The translations under genes were made by a program, and so were the position numbers. Under the pieces are notes generated by a model, which was not told where the DNA came from, did not search any database, and saw only the letters and a list, made by a program, of their open reading frames with translations. A stretch of 64,000 nt of DNA from Alphaproteobacteria bacterium (lineage in GTDB: Bacteria; Pseudomonadota; Alphaproteobacteria; CACIAM-22H2): NCBI GenBank assembly GCA_016124335.1, contig WGNX01000002.1, positions 62,001 to 126,000 of the forward strand, given 5' to 3'. Shown one piece after another: positions 56,246-64,000 of the stretch. Within the stretch, counting starts at the first letter, position 1; each line of letters opens with the position of its first letter.

Positions 56246-57303
56246 ACGACGTCGCGCCCGCAACCGCGCAGCAGACGGCAGCCGATCGGCTCGACCGGCT
56301 GTGGGCGCGCGGGCGCGCGTTTCTCGGCACGCGTTACGCCGTCATGGGCGGCGCGATGACGTGGGTCTCCGAGCGCAATCTCGTGTCCGCCATATCGAAC
56401 GCGGGCGGCTTCGGCGTGCTCGCCTGCGGTTCGATGAAGCCGGAAATGCTCGCGGCCGAAATCGCGGCGACCAAACAGCTCACCGGGAAGCCGTTCGGGG
56501 TGAACCTGATCGTGATGCATCCGCAGCTCGGCGAGCTGGCGCAGGTCTGTCTTGACGCGCATGTGGGTCACGTCGTGCTCGCCGGCGGCATCCCGCCGGC
56601 CGACATCGTCAAGAAGCTGAAGGATGGCGGCGCCAAGGTCGTCGCATTCGCGCCGGCCGCGGTCATCGGCAAGAAGCTCGTCCGCACCGGCGTCGATGCG
56701 CTCGTCATCGAAGGCATGGAGGCGGGCGGACATATCGGGGCCGTCTCCACCGCGGTGCTGGCGCAGGAAATCCTGCCCGTCATCCGCGAAGTTCCCGTTT
56801 TCGTTGCCGGCGGCATCGGCCGCGGCGAGGCGATCGTATCGTTCCTCGAAATGGGTGCGGCCGGCGTGCAATTGGGCACACGCTTCGTGTGCGCGACCGA
56901 GTGCGTCGCGCATCCCGCATTCAAGAAGGCCTTCATCCGTGCGGCCGCGCGCGATGCCGTTCCTTCCATCCAGCTTGACCCGCGCTTCCCCGTGATCCCG
57001 GTGCGCGCGCTTGCCAACAAGGCGACCCAGGCCTTCATGTCGGCGCAGCGGGAAATCATCGGAAAATTCGACAGCGGCGAACTGGACATGAAGGCTGCCC
57101 AGCTCGAGATCGAACACTACTGGGCCGGCGCGCTGCGCCGCGCGGTTATCGACGGCGATGTCGAGAACGGTTCGCTGATGGCCGGCCAGTCGGTCGGCAT
57201 GGTCACGCGCGAACAGTCGACGGCGGATATCGTCGAGGAACTTGTCAGGCAGGCAATCGGCGCATTGGCGGCGCGGGATATCGAAGCAGCAGGGGTTGCG
57301 TGA
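56242..57303 (+). CDS. Nitronate monooxygenase / FabK-like flavoprotein
   Basis: The 353-residue TIM-barrel FMN protein has MGGAMTWVSERNLVSAISNA, AGGFGVLACGSM, VLAGGIPPADIVKKLKDGG, VIEGMEAGGHIGAVSTAVL, VFVAGGIGRGEAIVSFLEMG and GVQLGTRFVCATEC, the set shared by nitronate monooxygenases and enoyl-ACP reductase II. The two activities cannot be separated by reading alone. It is coupled to lysC by ATGA and touches ptsP by one base, so all three share a transcript. Confidence 0.88.
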   Translation: MNDVAPATAQQTAADRLDRLWARGRAFLGTRYAVMGGAMTWVSERNLVSAISNAGGFGVLACGSMKPEMLAAEIAATKQLTGKPFGVNLIVMHPQLGELAQVCLDAHVGHVVLAGGIPPADIVKKLKDGGAKVVAFAPAAVIGKKLVRTGVDALVIEGMEAGGHIGAVSTAVLAQEILPVIREVPVFVAGGIGRGEAIVSFLEMGAAGVQLGTRFVCATECVAHPAFKKAFIRAAARDAVPSIQLDPRFPVIPVRALANKATQAFMSAQREIIGKFDSGELDMKAAQLEIEHYWAGALRRAVIDGDVENGSLMAGQSVGMVTREQSTADIVEELVRQAIGALAARDIEAAGVA

Positions 57304-59576
57304 TGCAGACGGCGCTCGGGCCCGGTGCGACGCGCCGATTGCTCAAGCGCCTGCGCGACATGATGGCGGCGGCGGGCAGCGCCCAGCAGCGCCTCGACCG
57401 CATCGTCAAGATCATCGCTGCCGACCTCATCGCCGAAGTGTGCTCGGTCTACGTGATGCGCGCGGGCCAGGTGCTCGAGCTTTTCGCGACCGAAGGCCTG
57501 AACCAGGACGCCGTCCACAAGACGCGCCTTCGCGTGGGCGAAGGCATCGTGGGCGAGATCGCGCAGAGCGCGCGGACGCTGGCGCTTTCCGATGCGCAGT
57601 CCCATCCCAACTTCGCCTACCGCCCGGAAACCGGCGAAGACATCTACCATTCGATGCTCGGCGTTCCGATCCTTCGCGCCGGCCGAACGCTCGGTGTGCT
57701 CGCGCTGCAGAACCGCACGTTCCGAGAATACACCGAGGAAGAGGCCGAAACGCTCCAGACCGTCGCGATGGTGCTTGCCGAACTGGTGGCGGGCGGCGAA
57801 TTGGTCAATCCGGAGGAGATGCTCCGTATCGAGGACGTGGGCCTCGGATCGACCGAACGCCTGGACGGCCTCAAGCTCAATGACGGCATCGCGATCGGAA
57901 CGGTCGTGCTTCATCAGCCGCGCATTTCCGTGCGGCAGATGGTGGCCGACGATCCGCAGGCCGAACTCAAGCGCCTGCGCGATGCGATGTCGGGCATGCG
58001 CGTCGATATCGACCGGATATTCGAGACGTCCGGCCTGTCGGAAGGCGACGAGCGCTGGCAGATCCTCGAAACCTACCGGATGTTCGCAGAGGATCGCGGC
58101 TGGCTGCAGCGCATTTCCGAACGCATCGAGACAGGCCTCACCGCCGAGGCGGCGGTGCAGAAGGTGCAGGAGGACAACCGCGCGCGCCTTTCGCAGACGA
58201 CCGATCCATATCTGCGCGAGCGTGTCGACGATTTCGACGATCTTGCGAACCGGCTCCTGCGCCACCTGTCCGGCGACCGCACGGCGGCGGATGCCGCCGA
58301 CCTTCCCGACGACACGGTTCTTGTCGCGCGCAATATCGGCCCGGCCGAGCTTCTCGAATACGACCGGCGCAAGCTCAAGGGCGTCGTCCTCGAGGAAGGC
58401 TCGCCCACCGCGCACGTTTCGATCATTGCGCATGCGCTCGATATCCCGATGGTCGGGCGTGTCCCCGGCCTGCTGGGGCGCGTCGAAAGCGGTGATGCGA
58501 TCGTCGTGGACGGAATATCGGGCCAGACGATCCTGCGGCCGCGCGACGACGTGCGCGAAACGTTCGCGCAGGCGATCCGCCAGCGCGACGCCTTGCGCGC
58601 CGGATATGAGGCCATCCGCAAGCTGCCGGCCGTCACCAGGGACGGCACGCCGGTCTCGCTCAACATGAATGCCGGCCTCGTCATCGATGTCGACCATCTG
58701 GCCGACAGTGGCGCCGACGGAATCGGGCTTTACCGCACCGAAATCCCGTTCATGATCCGCTCGAGCATGCCCGACGTCGTCGAGCAGACCGATCTCTATC
58801 GCCGGATTCTTGACCGCGCCGACGGCCGTCCGGTCGTTTTCCGGACGCTCGACATCGGCGGGGACAAGCTGTTGCCGTATATGGAGCATGTCGCCCAGGA
58901 AAATCCCGCGATGGGGTTCCGGGCGATACGGCTGACGCTCGACCGGCCGGCGATCCTGCGCGAGCAGGTGCGCGGGCTGCTTCGCGCGGCCGGCGGCCGG
59001 CGTCTCGACCTGATGTTCCCGATGATCTCGGAAGTGGCGGAGTTCGATGCGGCGCGCGAACTTGTCGAGATCGAGATCGCGCGCGAACGCAAGCGCGGGC
59101 GTACGCTACCCGAGCCGATCCACATCGGCACGATGCTCGAGGTACCCTCGCTGTACTGGCAGCTGCCGCAGCTACTGAAGCGCGTCGATTTTCTGTCCGT
59201 CGGATCGAACGATCTTCTGCAGTTCCTCTTCGCCTGCGATCGCGGCAATCCGGAGCTTGCCGACCGGTACGACGCGCTTTCTCCGCCGGTCCTGCGTTTC
59301 ATGCGCGCGATCGCGTCGGAATGCGATGCAGCGGGCGTTGCGCTCACGCTTTGCGGCGATATCGCAAGCCGGCCGCTCGAAGCGATGGCGCTGATCGGCG
59401 TCGGGTTCCGCCGGCTGTCAATGCCGTTCCCCGCGATCGGCCCTGTCAAGGCGATGGTCCGCAGCCTCGAGTTGTCGCCGCTGGCAAAGTATCTCGACGA
59501 GCTGACGAAGCTTGCCGATCATTCGGTACGCAAAAAACTCCTGAGCTTCGCGCGCGACCACAATATTCCCGTCTAG
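57303..59576 (+). CDS. ptsP: Nitrogen-type phosphoenolpyruvate-protein phosphotransferase (EI-Ntr)
   Basis: The 757-residue enzyme starts the nitrogen PTS phosphorelay. Residues about 20-165 are a GAF domain, then the PEP-utiliser N-domain, the phosphorylated histidine H371 in EEGSPTAHVSIIAHAL, and the C-terminal PEP-binding barrel (LYRTEIPFM, FRTLDIGGDK, MLEVPSLYW, SVGSNDLLQFLFACDRGNP). GAF is where glutamine acts in known members. ATG at 57303 is preceded by an in-frame GTG at 57300. Downstream in this window there is no NPr gene. Confidence 0.95.
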   Translation: MQTALGPGATRRLLKRLRDMMAAAGSAQQRLDRIVKIIAADLIAEVCSVYVMRAGQVLELFATEGLNQDAVHKTRLRVGEGIVGEIAQSARTLALSDAQSHPNFAYRPETGEDIYHSMLGVPILRAGRTLGVLALQNRTFREYTEEEAETLQTVAMVLAELVAGGELVNPEEMLRIEDVGLGSTERLDGLKLNDGIAIGTVVLHQPRISVRQMVADDPQAELKRLRDAMSGMRVDIDRIFETSGLSEGDERWQILETYRMFAEDRGWLQRISERIETGLTAEAAVQKVQEDNRARLSQTTDPYLRERVDDFDDLANRLLRHLSGDRTAADAADLPDDTVLVARNIGPAELLEYDRRKLKGVVLEEGSPTAHVSIIAHALDIPMVGRVPGLLGRVESGDAIVVDGISGQTILRPRDDVRETFAQAIRQRDALRAGYEAIRKLPAVTRDGTPVSLNMNAGLVIDVDHLADSGADGIGLYRTEIPFMIRSSMPDVVEQTDLYRRILDRADGRPVVFRTLDIGGDKLLPYMEHVAQENPAMGFRAIRLTLDRPAILREQVRGLLRAAGGRRLDLMFPMISEVAEFDAARELVEIEIARERKRGRTLPEPIHIGTMLEVPSLYWQLPQLLKRVDFLSVGSNDLLQFLFACDRGNPELADRYDALSPPVLRFMRAIASECDAAGVALTLCGDIASRPLEAMALIGVGFRRLSMPFPAIGPVKAMVRSLELSPLAKYLDELTKLADHSVRKKLLSFARDHNIPV

Positions 59577-59637
59577 GTTAATTGTCCCGGCGACTCGGAT
59601 CGTTTCCCAGCAGTTGTCGCGATTGTCGCAATTTGCT

Positions 59638-59654
59638 AAACACGTCAAGTGTTT
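59638..59654. promoter_or_regulatory. Short inverted repeat upstream of the RodZ-like gene
   Basis: AAACAC (59638-59643) and GTGTTT (59649-59654) surround GTCAA in the 158-base gap before the RodZ-like gene. It may be an operator; no T-run follows, so it is not a terminator. Confidence 0.3.
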
Positions 59655-59734
59655 GTCTTGCCAGTGAAGCGAGTACCGCGCTGTTCGTGCGGTTCTTTCT
59701 TGGATTTCAAGACGATCAGGGACACGAGCGAACG

Positions 59735-60880
59735 ATGCCAAAGGCGAACACAAAGCGCCGTCAGGCGGAGGGAACGGGCTCGGGGCCGGCGGTGCCGCCG
59801 GTCAACGCGAGCGTCGGCCAGCTGCTGCGCGCCGAGCGCGTGCGCCGCGGCTGGCAAACTGTCGATATCGCCAAACATCTGAAGATCCGCCGCGTGCTTC
59901 TCGACTCGATCGAGAACGGCCGCCATCAGGATCTTCCGCGCGGGGCCTATGCCATCGGCTTCGTGCGGTCCTACGCCGAGCTTCTCGAACTTGACAGCGC
60001 CGAACTCGTCCGCCGGTTCAAACAGGAATCGAGCGGTATCGACGAGCCGACGGAACTTCTCTTCCCGACGCCGATCAATGAAAGCCGCCTGCCGGGCCGT
60101 CTTGTGGTCGCGTTCTCGCTGCTGCTAGCGGTTGGCGCCTATGGCGGCTGGTACTACGCGACACTCGATCAGCGTGCGCCCGTCCCGCGCGTTACGGCCG
60201 TGCCCGAAACGCTCGCCGCACGCATTCCCGCCCCCGAACCGGCTGCACCGCCTGCCGCGACGCTATCCTCCAGCGAAGCCGCCGCACGCACGCTGCCGGG
60301 CCCGGCAACGACACCTGCGGCTTCGTCCGAGGTTCCGGCACCGCTGCCGCCTGCGGCGTTCGTGCCGACCCCGGCGCCCGCACCAAGCACGCCTGCTCCG
60401 GCGCCGGCGCAAGTGGCAAGTCTTCCCGCAACGCCGTCGTCGGGCGCTGCACCGGCCGCCGAAACGGCGCCGAAGATTTATGGCGAATCGTCCGAAGGCC
60501 GGATCGTCATTCGTGCGACGTCGGACAGCTGGACGCAGATTCGTGACGCGAGTGGTTCGATCATTTTTTCGCGGATTTTGCGGCCTGGCGAAACCTACAA
60601 CGCACCGGACCGCGACGGTCTCGTCATGGCAACGGGAAATGCCGGCGGCCTCGATATCCGCGTCGACGGCAAGCAGGTTCCGCCTGTCGGCCGGCTCGGG
60701 TTCGTCCAGCGTGCCGTCGCCCTCGATCCGGAGCGACTGGCCGCCGGAACCGCCGCTGACGGCGCGCGTTCGGCAACGCCGGCCCCGCCGGCCGCCGAGA
60801 CGCCCCGCCCCGCGGCACCACCTGCCGCGGCGCCAGCCCCGCCGGCCGAAGGCAGCGAAGATCGCGGCTCGCCGGGCTGA
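59735..60880 (+). CDS. RodZ-like protein (HTH, one membrane helix, DUF4115)
   Basis: The 381-residue protein has a cytoplasmic RodZ-type helix-turn-helix (VGQLLRAERVRRGWQTVDIA to LRGAYAIGFVRSYAELLELD-type end, residues about 27-95), one membrane helix at about 122-142, a proline/alanine-rich periplasmic linker, a DUF4115 domain at about 250-320 (IVIRATSDSWTQIRDASGSI, RILRPGETYNAPDRDGLVM) and a second proline-rich tail. RodZ links MreB to the elongation machinery. The ATG at 59735 fits the usual start. Confidence 0.88.
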   Translation: MPKANTKRRQAEGTGSGPAVPPVNASVGQLLRAERVRRGWQTVDIAKHLKIRRVLLDSIENGRHQDLPRGAYAIGFVRSYAELLELDSAELVRRFKQESSGIDEPTELLFPTPINESRLPGRLVVAFSLLLAVGAYGGWYYATLDQRAPVPRVTAVPETLAARIPAPEPAAPPAATLSSSEAAARTLPGPATTPAASSEVPAPLPPAAFVPTPAPAPSTPAPAPAQVASLPATPSSGAAPAAETAPKIYGESSEGRIVIRATSDSWTQIRDASGSIIFSRILRPGETYNAPDRDGLVMATGNAGGLDIRVDGKQVPPVGRLGFVQRAVALDPERLAAGTAADGARSATPAPPAAETPRPAAPPAAAPAPPAEGSEDRGSPG

Positions 60881-60935
60881 CGGGCCTGCGCTATAAGGGG
60901 TCGTCGAAATCCCCGCCTGCGCTTGAGCCCTATTC

Positions 60936-62054
60936 ATGACCGTCCGCGCTTATCGTCAGATCGTCCGCCGCAAATGCCGCCAGATCATGGTCGGCAAGGT
61001 GCCGGTCGGCGGCGATGCACCCATCGCGGTCCAGACGATGACGAATACCCCGACGGGCGATGCCGGAGCGACGATCGACCAGATCCGCCGGGCCGAGGAA
61101 GTGGGCGTCGACATCGTCCGCGTGTCGTGCCCGGATGAGGAATCGACAGCAGCGCTCAAGCAGATCGTGCGCGCGGCGAAAGTGCCGATCGTCGCCGACA
61201 TCCATTTCCATTACCGGCGTGCGATCGAAGCGGCCGAGGCGGGGGCCGCGTGCCTGCGCATCAATCCCGGCAATATCGGGTCAAAGGATCGCGTGCGCGA
61301 GGTCGTGAAGGCGGCGAAGGATCACGGCTGCTCGATCCGCATCGGCGTCAACGCCGGTTCGCTCGAGCGCGAGTTCCTCGAGAAGTACGGCGAACCTTGC
61401 CCGGAGGCGATGGTCGAAAGCGCGCTCAGCCACGCCAAATGCCTCGAAGACGAGGATTTCCGCGAGTTCAAGATCAGCTGCAAGGCGTCCGACGTGTTTC
61501 TTGCCGTCGCCGCGTACCAGCAGCTTGCCGAGGTCTGTGACTATCCGCTGCATCTGGGCATCACCGAGGCCGGCGCGTTGCGCATGGGCACCGTCAAGTC
61601 GGCGCTCGGGCTGGGCTCGCTGCTCTGGGCGGGCATCGGCGACACGATCCGCGTCTCGCTTTCGGCCGATCCGGTCGAGGAAGTGAAGGTGGGCTACGAC
61701 ATCCTCAAGGCGATGGGGCTGCGGCGGCGGGGTGTGACAGTGATTTCCTGCCCCTCGTGCGCGCGCCAGCAATACGACGTCATCAAGACCGTCGAGCGGC
61801 TTGAGGAACGTCTCAGCAAGGTGACCGTACCGATGACCGTCTCCGTCATCGGCTGCGTGGTCAACGGGATCGGCGAGGCGCGCGAAACCGACATCGGCTT
61901 CACCGGCGGCGGCAACGGCACGCACATGGTCTATGTCTCGGGCCAGCCGGACCACAAGCTCAAGGATGGCGACATCGTCGAGCATCTGGCCCAGATGGTC
62001 GAGCGGCGCGCAGCCGAGATCCTTGCGCGCGAGGCCGGCAAGGCCGCCGAATGA
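60936..62054 (+). CDS. ispG: 4-hydroxy-3-methylbut-2-enyl diphosphate synthase (IspG/GcpE)
   Basis: The 372-residue Fe-S enzyme catalyses the seventh step of the MEP isoprenoid pathway. The TIM barrel begins [20 protein letters not shown] and contains [18 protein letters not shown] and LRINPGNIG; the cluster cysteines lie in [10 protein letters not shown] and [10 protein letters not shown]. Length fits the bacterial form. It sits 55 bases after the RodZ-like gene, a neighbour pair conserved in many proteobacteria. Confidence 0.97.
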   Translation: MTVRAYRQIVRRKCRQIMVGKVPVGGDAPIAVQTMTNTPTGDAGATIDQIRRAEEVGVDIVRVSCPDEESTAALKQIVRAAKVPIVADIHFHYRRAIEAAEAGAACLRINPGNIGSKDRVREVVKAAKDHGCSIRIGVNAGSLEREFLEKYGEPCPEAMVESALSHAKCLEDEDFREFKISCKASDVFLAVAAYQQLAEVCDYPLHLGITEAGALRMGTVKSALGLGSLLWAGIGDTIRVSLSADPVEEVKVGYDILKAMGLRRRGVTVISCPSCARQQYDVIKTVERLEERLSKVTVPMTVSVIGCVVNGIGEARETDIGFTGGGNGTHMVYVSGQPDHKLKDGDIVEHLAQMVERRAAEILAREAGKAAE

Positions 62055-62095
62055 TGCGGTCGGCCCGCGCCCGCCACTTCTTGTAGATCCGCGCC

Positions 62096-63358
62096 ATGGA
62101 CGCGCCGGAAGTGCCCGCGCGCCTGGGCGTCGTGGGGGTCAATCATCGCTCGAGCACCGCGGCACTCCGCGATGCGCTGTTCGTCCCTGAGGGCGAGCTT
62201 CGCGGCTTCCTTGCCGAATTGCGCCGCAACGGCATTTCACAGGCGCTGTTGATGTCGACATGCGACCGCGTGGAACTCCAGTTTGCGTCGCCCGATCCCG
62301 GGTCGGCAGGTTCGGCGATTCTCGCCGCTCTCGGGCGGCGGGCCGGGCACGAAGTCGTATCGCAAGCGTATGTGCATCACGACGGCGCTGCGTTGCGGCA
62401 CATATTCTCCGTTGCCTGTTCGCTCGACAGTCAGGTGGTCGGTGAGCCGCAAGTGCTTGGCCAGGTCAAGTCGGCGCTGGCGCTGTCGCGCGAGATGGGG
62501 CTCGTCGGGGCCGAACTCGAAGGCGCGCTGGAACATGCGTTTGCCGCCGCCAAGCGCGTGCGCAGCGAGACGGCGATCGGCGAGCGGCCGGTTTCGCTGG
62601 CTGCGGCGGCAGCCTCCATCGCGCGCGACGTGCACGGCGATCCCGCGCGGTGTGCGGCCCTCGTTCTCGGTCTCGGCGAGATGGGCGAACTGCTCGTCGA
62701 GCATTTCCATCGTGCCGGCCTCAGCCGAATCTCGGTGAGCGCGCCGTCGGCCGCCCGCGCGGCCGGTCTTGCGCGCCGGTTCGATGCGCACGTCATCGCC
62801 TACGATGCGCTTGAAACAGCGCTCGCACAGGCCGACATCGTCATCACGGCAATGGGAACCGGCCGCACGACGATTTCCGCCGAGCAGGCGGACGCAGCGC
62901 TCCGCGCGCGCCGCCGCCGGCCGATGCTGTTCCTTGACCTTGGCGTGCCCGACGATGTCGCGCGGGAAATCGAGAAGCTCGACGGCGCGTTCCGGTACGG
63001 CATCGAAGATCTCGAGGCATTGGCATTGAAGGGGCGCGCCCAGCGCGAAGCCGCGACGGGCGAGGCATGGGCCATCGTCGATGCCGAACTGGCCGCCTAC
63101 GAGCGCCAGCGCGCCGGGCGCAAGGCCGATGGCGCAATCGTGCGGCTGCGCCGGCATTTTGAGGCCGAACGGCTCCGAGCGCTTGGCGAAACCGGCGGCG
63201 ACGCCGAGCGTGCGACCGAACTGCTCGTGCAGCGACTTCTGCACGGACCAAGCGCGTATATGCGGGCCATCGCGCAGGAAGACCCGGCCGAGCGCGCGCG
63301 TGTCGAAGGCCTGATTGCGCGTGCCTTCGGTCTCGACGACACGGAGAAGGATAAGTGA
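62096..63358 (+). CDS. hemA: Glutamyl-tRNA reductase
   Basis: The 420-residue enzyme reduces glutamyl-tRNA to glutamate-1-semialdehyde, the first step of C5-pathway tetrapyrrole synthesis. Motifs: [15 protein letters not shown], catalytic Cys56 in [50 protein letters not shown] and [10 protein letters not shown]. Many alphaproteobacteria instead use a 5-aminolevulinate synthase that is also called HemA, so having the C5 enzyme is informative. Its stop overlaps the prfA start as GTGA. Confidence 0.95.
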   Translation: MDAPEVPARLGVVGVNHRSSTAALRDALFVPEGELRGFLAELRRNGISQALLMSTCDRVELQFASPDPGSAGSAILAALGRRAGHEVVSQAYVHHDGAALRHIFSVACSLDSQVVGEPQVLGQVKSALALSREMGLVGAELEGALEHAFAAAKRVRSETAIGERPVSLAAAAASIARDVHGDPARCAALVLGLGEMGELLVEHFHRAGLSRISVSAPSAARAAGLARRFDAHVIAYDALETALAQADIVITAMGTGRTTISAEQADAALRARRRRPMLFLDLGVPDDVAREIEKLDGAFRYGIEDLEALALKGRAQREAATGEAWAIVDAELAAYERQRAGRKADGAIVRLRRHFEAERLRALGETGGDAERATELLVQRLLHGPSAYMRAIAQEDPAERARVEGLIARAFGLDDTEKDK

Positions 63359-64000
63359 GTTTCGATCTCAAGCTTGACAAGGTCGTGCATCGATATCGCG
63401 AACTCGGCGACGTGCTTTCCAGCGGCACGACCGATTCGAAGAGCCTCGCGAAGCTGTCGAAGGAATATTCGGATCTCGGGCCGGTCGTTTCGGCGATCGA
63501 AAACCTGAAGCGCGCCAAGGCGGAACTTGCCGATCTCGAAGCCATGCGCGGCGGCGATGACGCAGAGATGCGCGTCCTTGCCGAGCAGGAGTTCTTCAAA
63601 CTCAAGGGCCGGATGCCCGAAATGGAACGCGAACTCCAGGCCATGCTCCTGCCGAAAGACGCCGCGGACGAGAAAAACGCGATTCTCGAGGTGCGCGCGG
63701 GGACCGGCGGCGACGAGGCGGCGCTGTTCGCCGCCCAACTCTTCCGCATGTACCAGCGCTATGCGCAACTTCGCGGCTGGCGCTTCGAGGTCATGGAAAT
63801 CGGCGAGACCGGCCTTGGCGGATATCGCGAGGCGACCGCGAACATTTCGGGTGCGGGTGTCTTCGCGCGCCTGAAATTCGAGTCCGGCGTCCACCGCGTC
63901 CAGCGCGTTCCGGCAACCGAAGCGAGCGGGCGGATCCATACCTCCACTGCCACCGTCGCCGTACTGCCCGAGGCCGAGGAAGTCGACGTCCAGATCGACG
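63355..64000 (+). CDS. prfA: Peptide chain release factor 1 (3' end outside window)
   Basis: The first 215 residues are visible, starting at GTG 63355 ([20 protein letters not shown]). The helical N-terminal domain is followed by [40 protein letters not shown] and [19 protein letters not shown], typical of RF1, which reads UAA and UAG stop codons. The PxT anticodon-like and GGQ segments fall at or beyond the end. Coupling to hemA and then prmC is common. Confidence 0.95.
   Translation, partial: MSFDLKLDKVVHRYRELGDVLSSGTTDSKSLAKLSKEYSDLGPVVSAIENLKRAKAELADLEAMRGGDDAEMRVLAEQEFFKLKGRMPEMERELQAMLLPKDAADEKNAILEVRAGTGGDEAALFAAQLFRMYQRYAQLRGWRFEVMEIGETGLGGYREATANISGAGVFARLKFESGVHRVQRVPATEASGRIHTSTATVAVLPEAEEVDVQID

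Overview
The window is high-GC chromosomal DNA from an alphaproteobacterium, most likely of the Rhodospirillales type. The evidence is a class I lysyl-tRNA synthetase, a Usg-family protein, a CIRCE-controlled groESL operon, TIGR01459-type HAD and DUF1178 genes, and the run lysC / nitronate-monooxygenase-like / ptsP / RodZ-like / ispG / hemA / prfA. No rRNA, tRNA, CRISPR array or insertion sequence was seen, and no gene-free stretch exceeds about 250 bases.

Left part (1-17072). A MarR regulator cut by the window edge is translationally coupled to a 1150-residue iron-sulfur flavoprotein, followed by a branched-chain-amino-acid-type ABC transporter (binding protein, fused LivH-LivM permease, one ATPase). 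Then come usg, groES-groEL with promoter, CIRCE operator and terminator, a hypothetical protein, a small membrane protein, an AEC-family transporter, a DinG-like helicase and class I lysyl-tRNA synthetase.

Middle (17163-29548). A compact T7-like (podoviral) morphogenesis cassette lies behind a divergent S24 (LexA/CI-type) regulator. It runs: putative permuted NlpC/P60-like protein, proline-rich small protein, portal, scaffold, coat, small coat-linked protein, two tail-tube proteins (gp11/gp12-like), one small internal protein, tail fibre, large terminase, a small membrane/coil protein and a three-helix holin of the type named after gene transfer agents. There is no integrase, polymerase, primase or small terminase, and no room for a right attachment site. 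All genes are intact and tightly packed. The coat gene has its own promoter, a long hairpin leader and a downstream UUCG hairpin, like the coat unit of T7. A domesticated phage (gene-transfer-agent-like or other particle-making system) is the most interesting reading; a decayed prophage is the main alternative.

Right part (29545-64000). Chemoreceptor, cupredoxin plus di-haem peroxidase, DUF952-pyrD, a degenerate EAL (TipF-like) protein coupled to a HAD hydrolase, methylmalonyl-CoA mutase, and a 1973-residue membrane-anchored coiled-coil protein built from 25-residue repeats grouped in 200-residue super-repeats. After that: an MBL-fold lipoprotein, secA with a divergent PPIase-argJ-mutT operon, a NDUFAF5-like methyltransferase, comF-grxC, a small methyltransferase, DUF1178, ubiG, and the lysC-to-prfA housekeeping run, with prfA cut by the window end.
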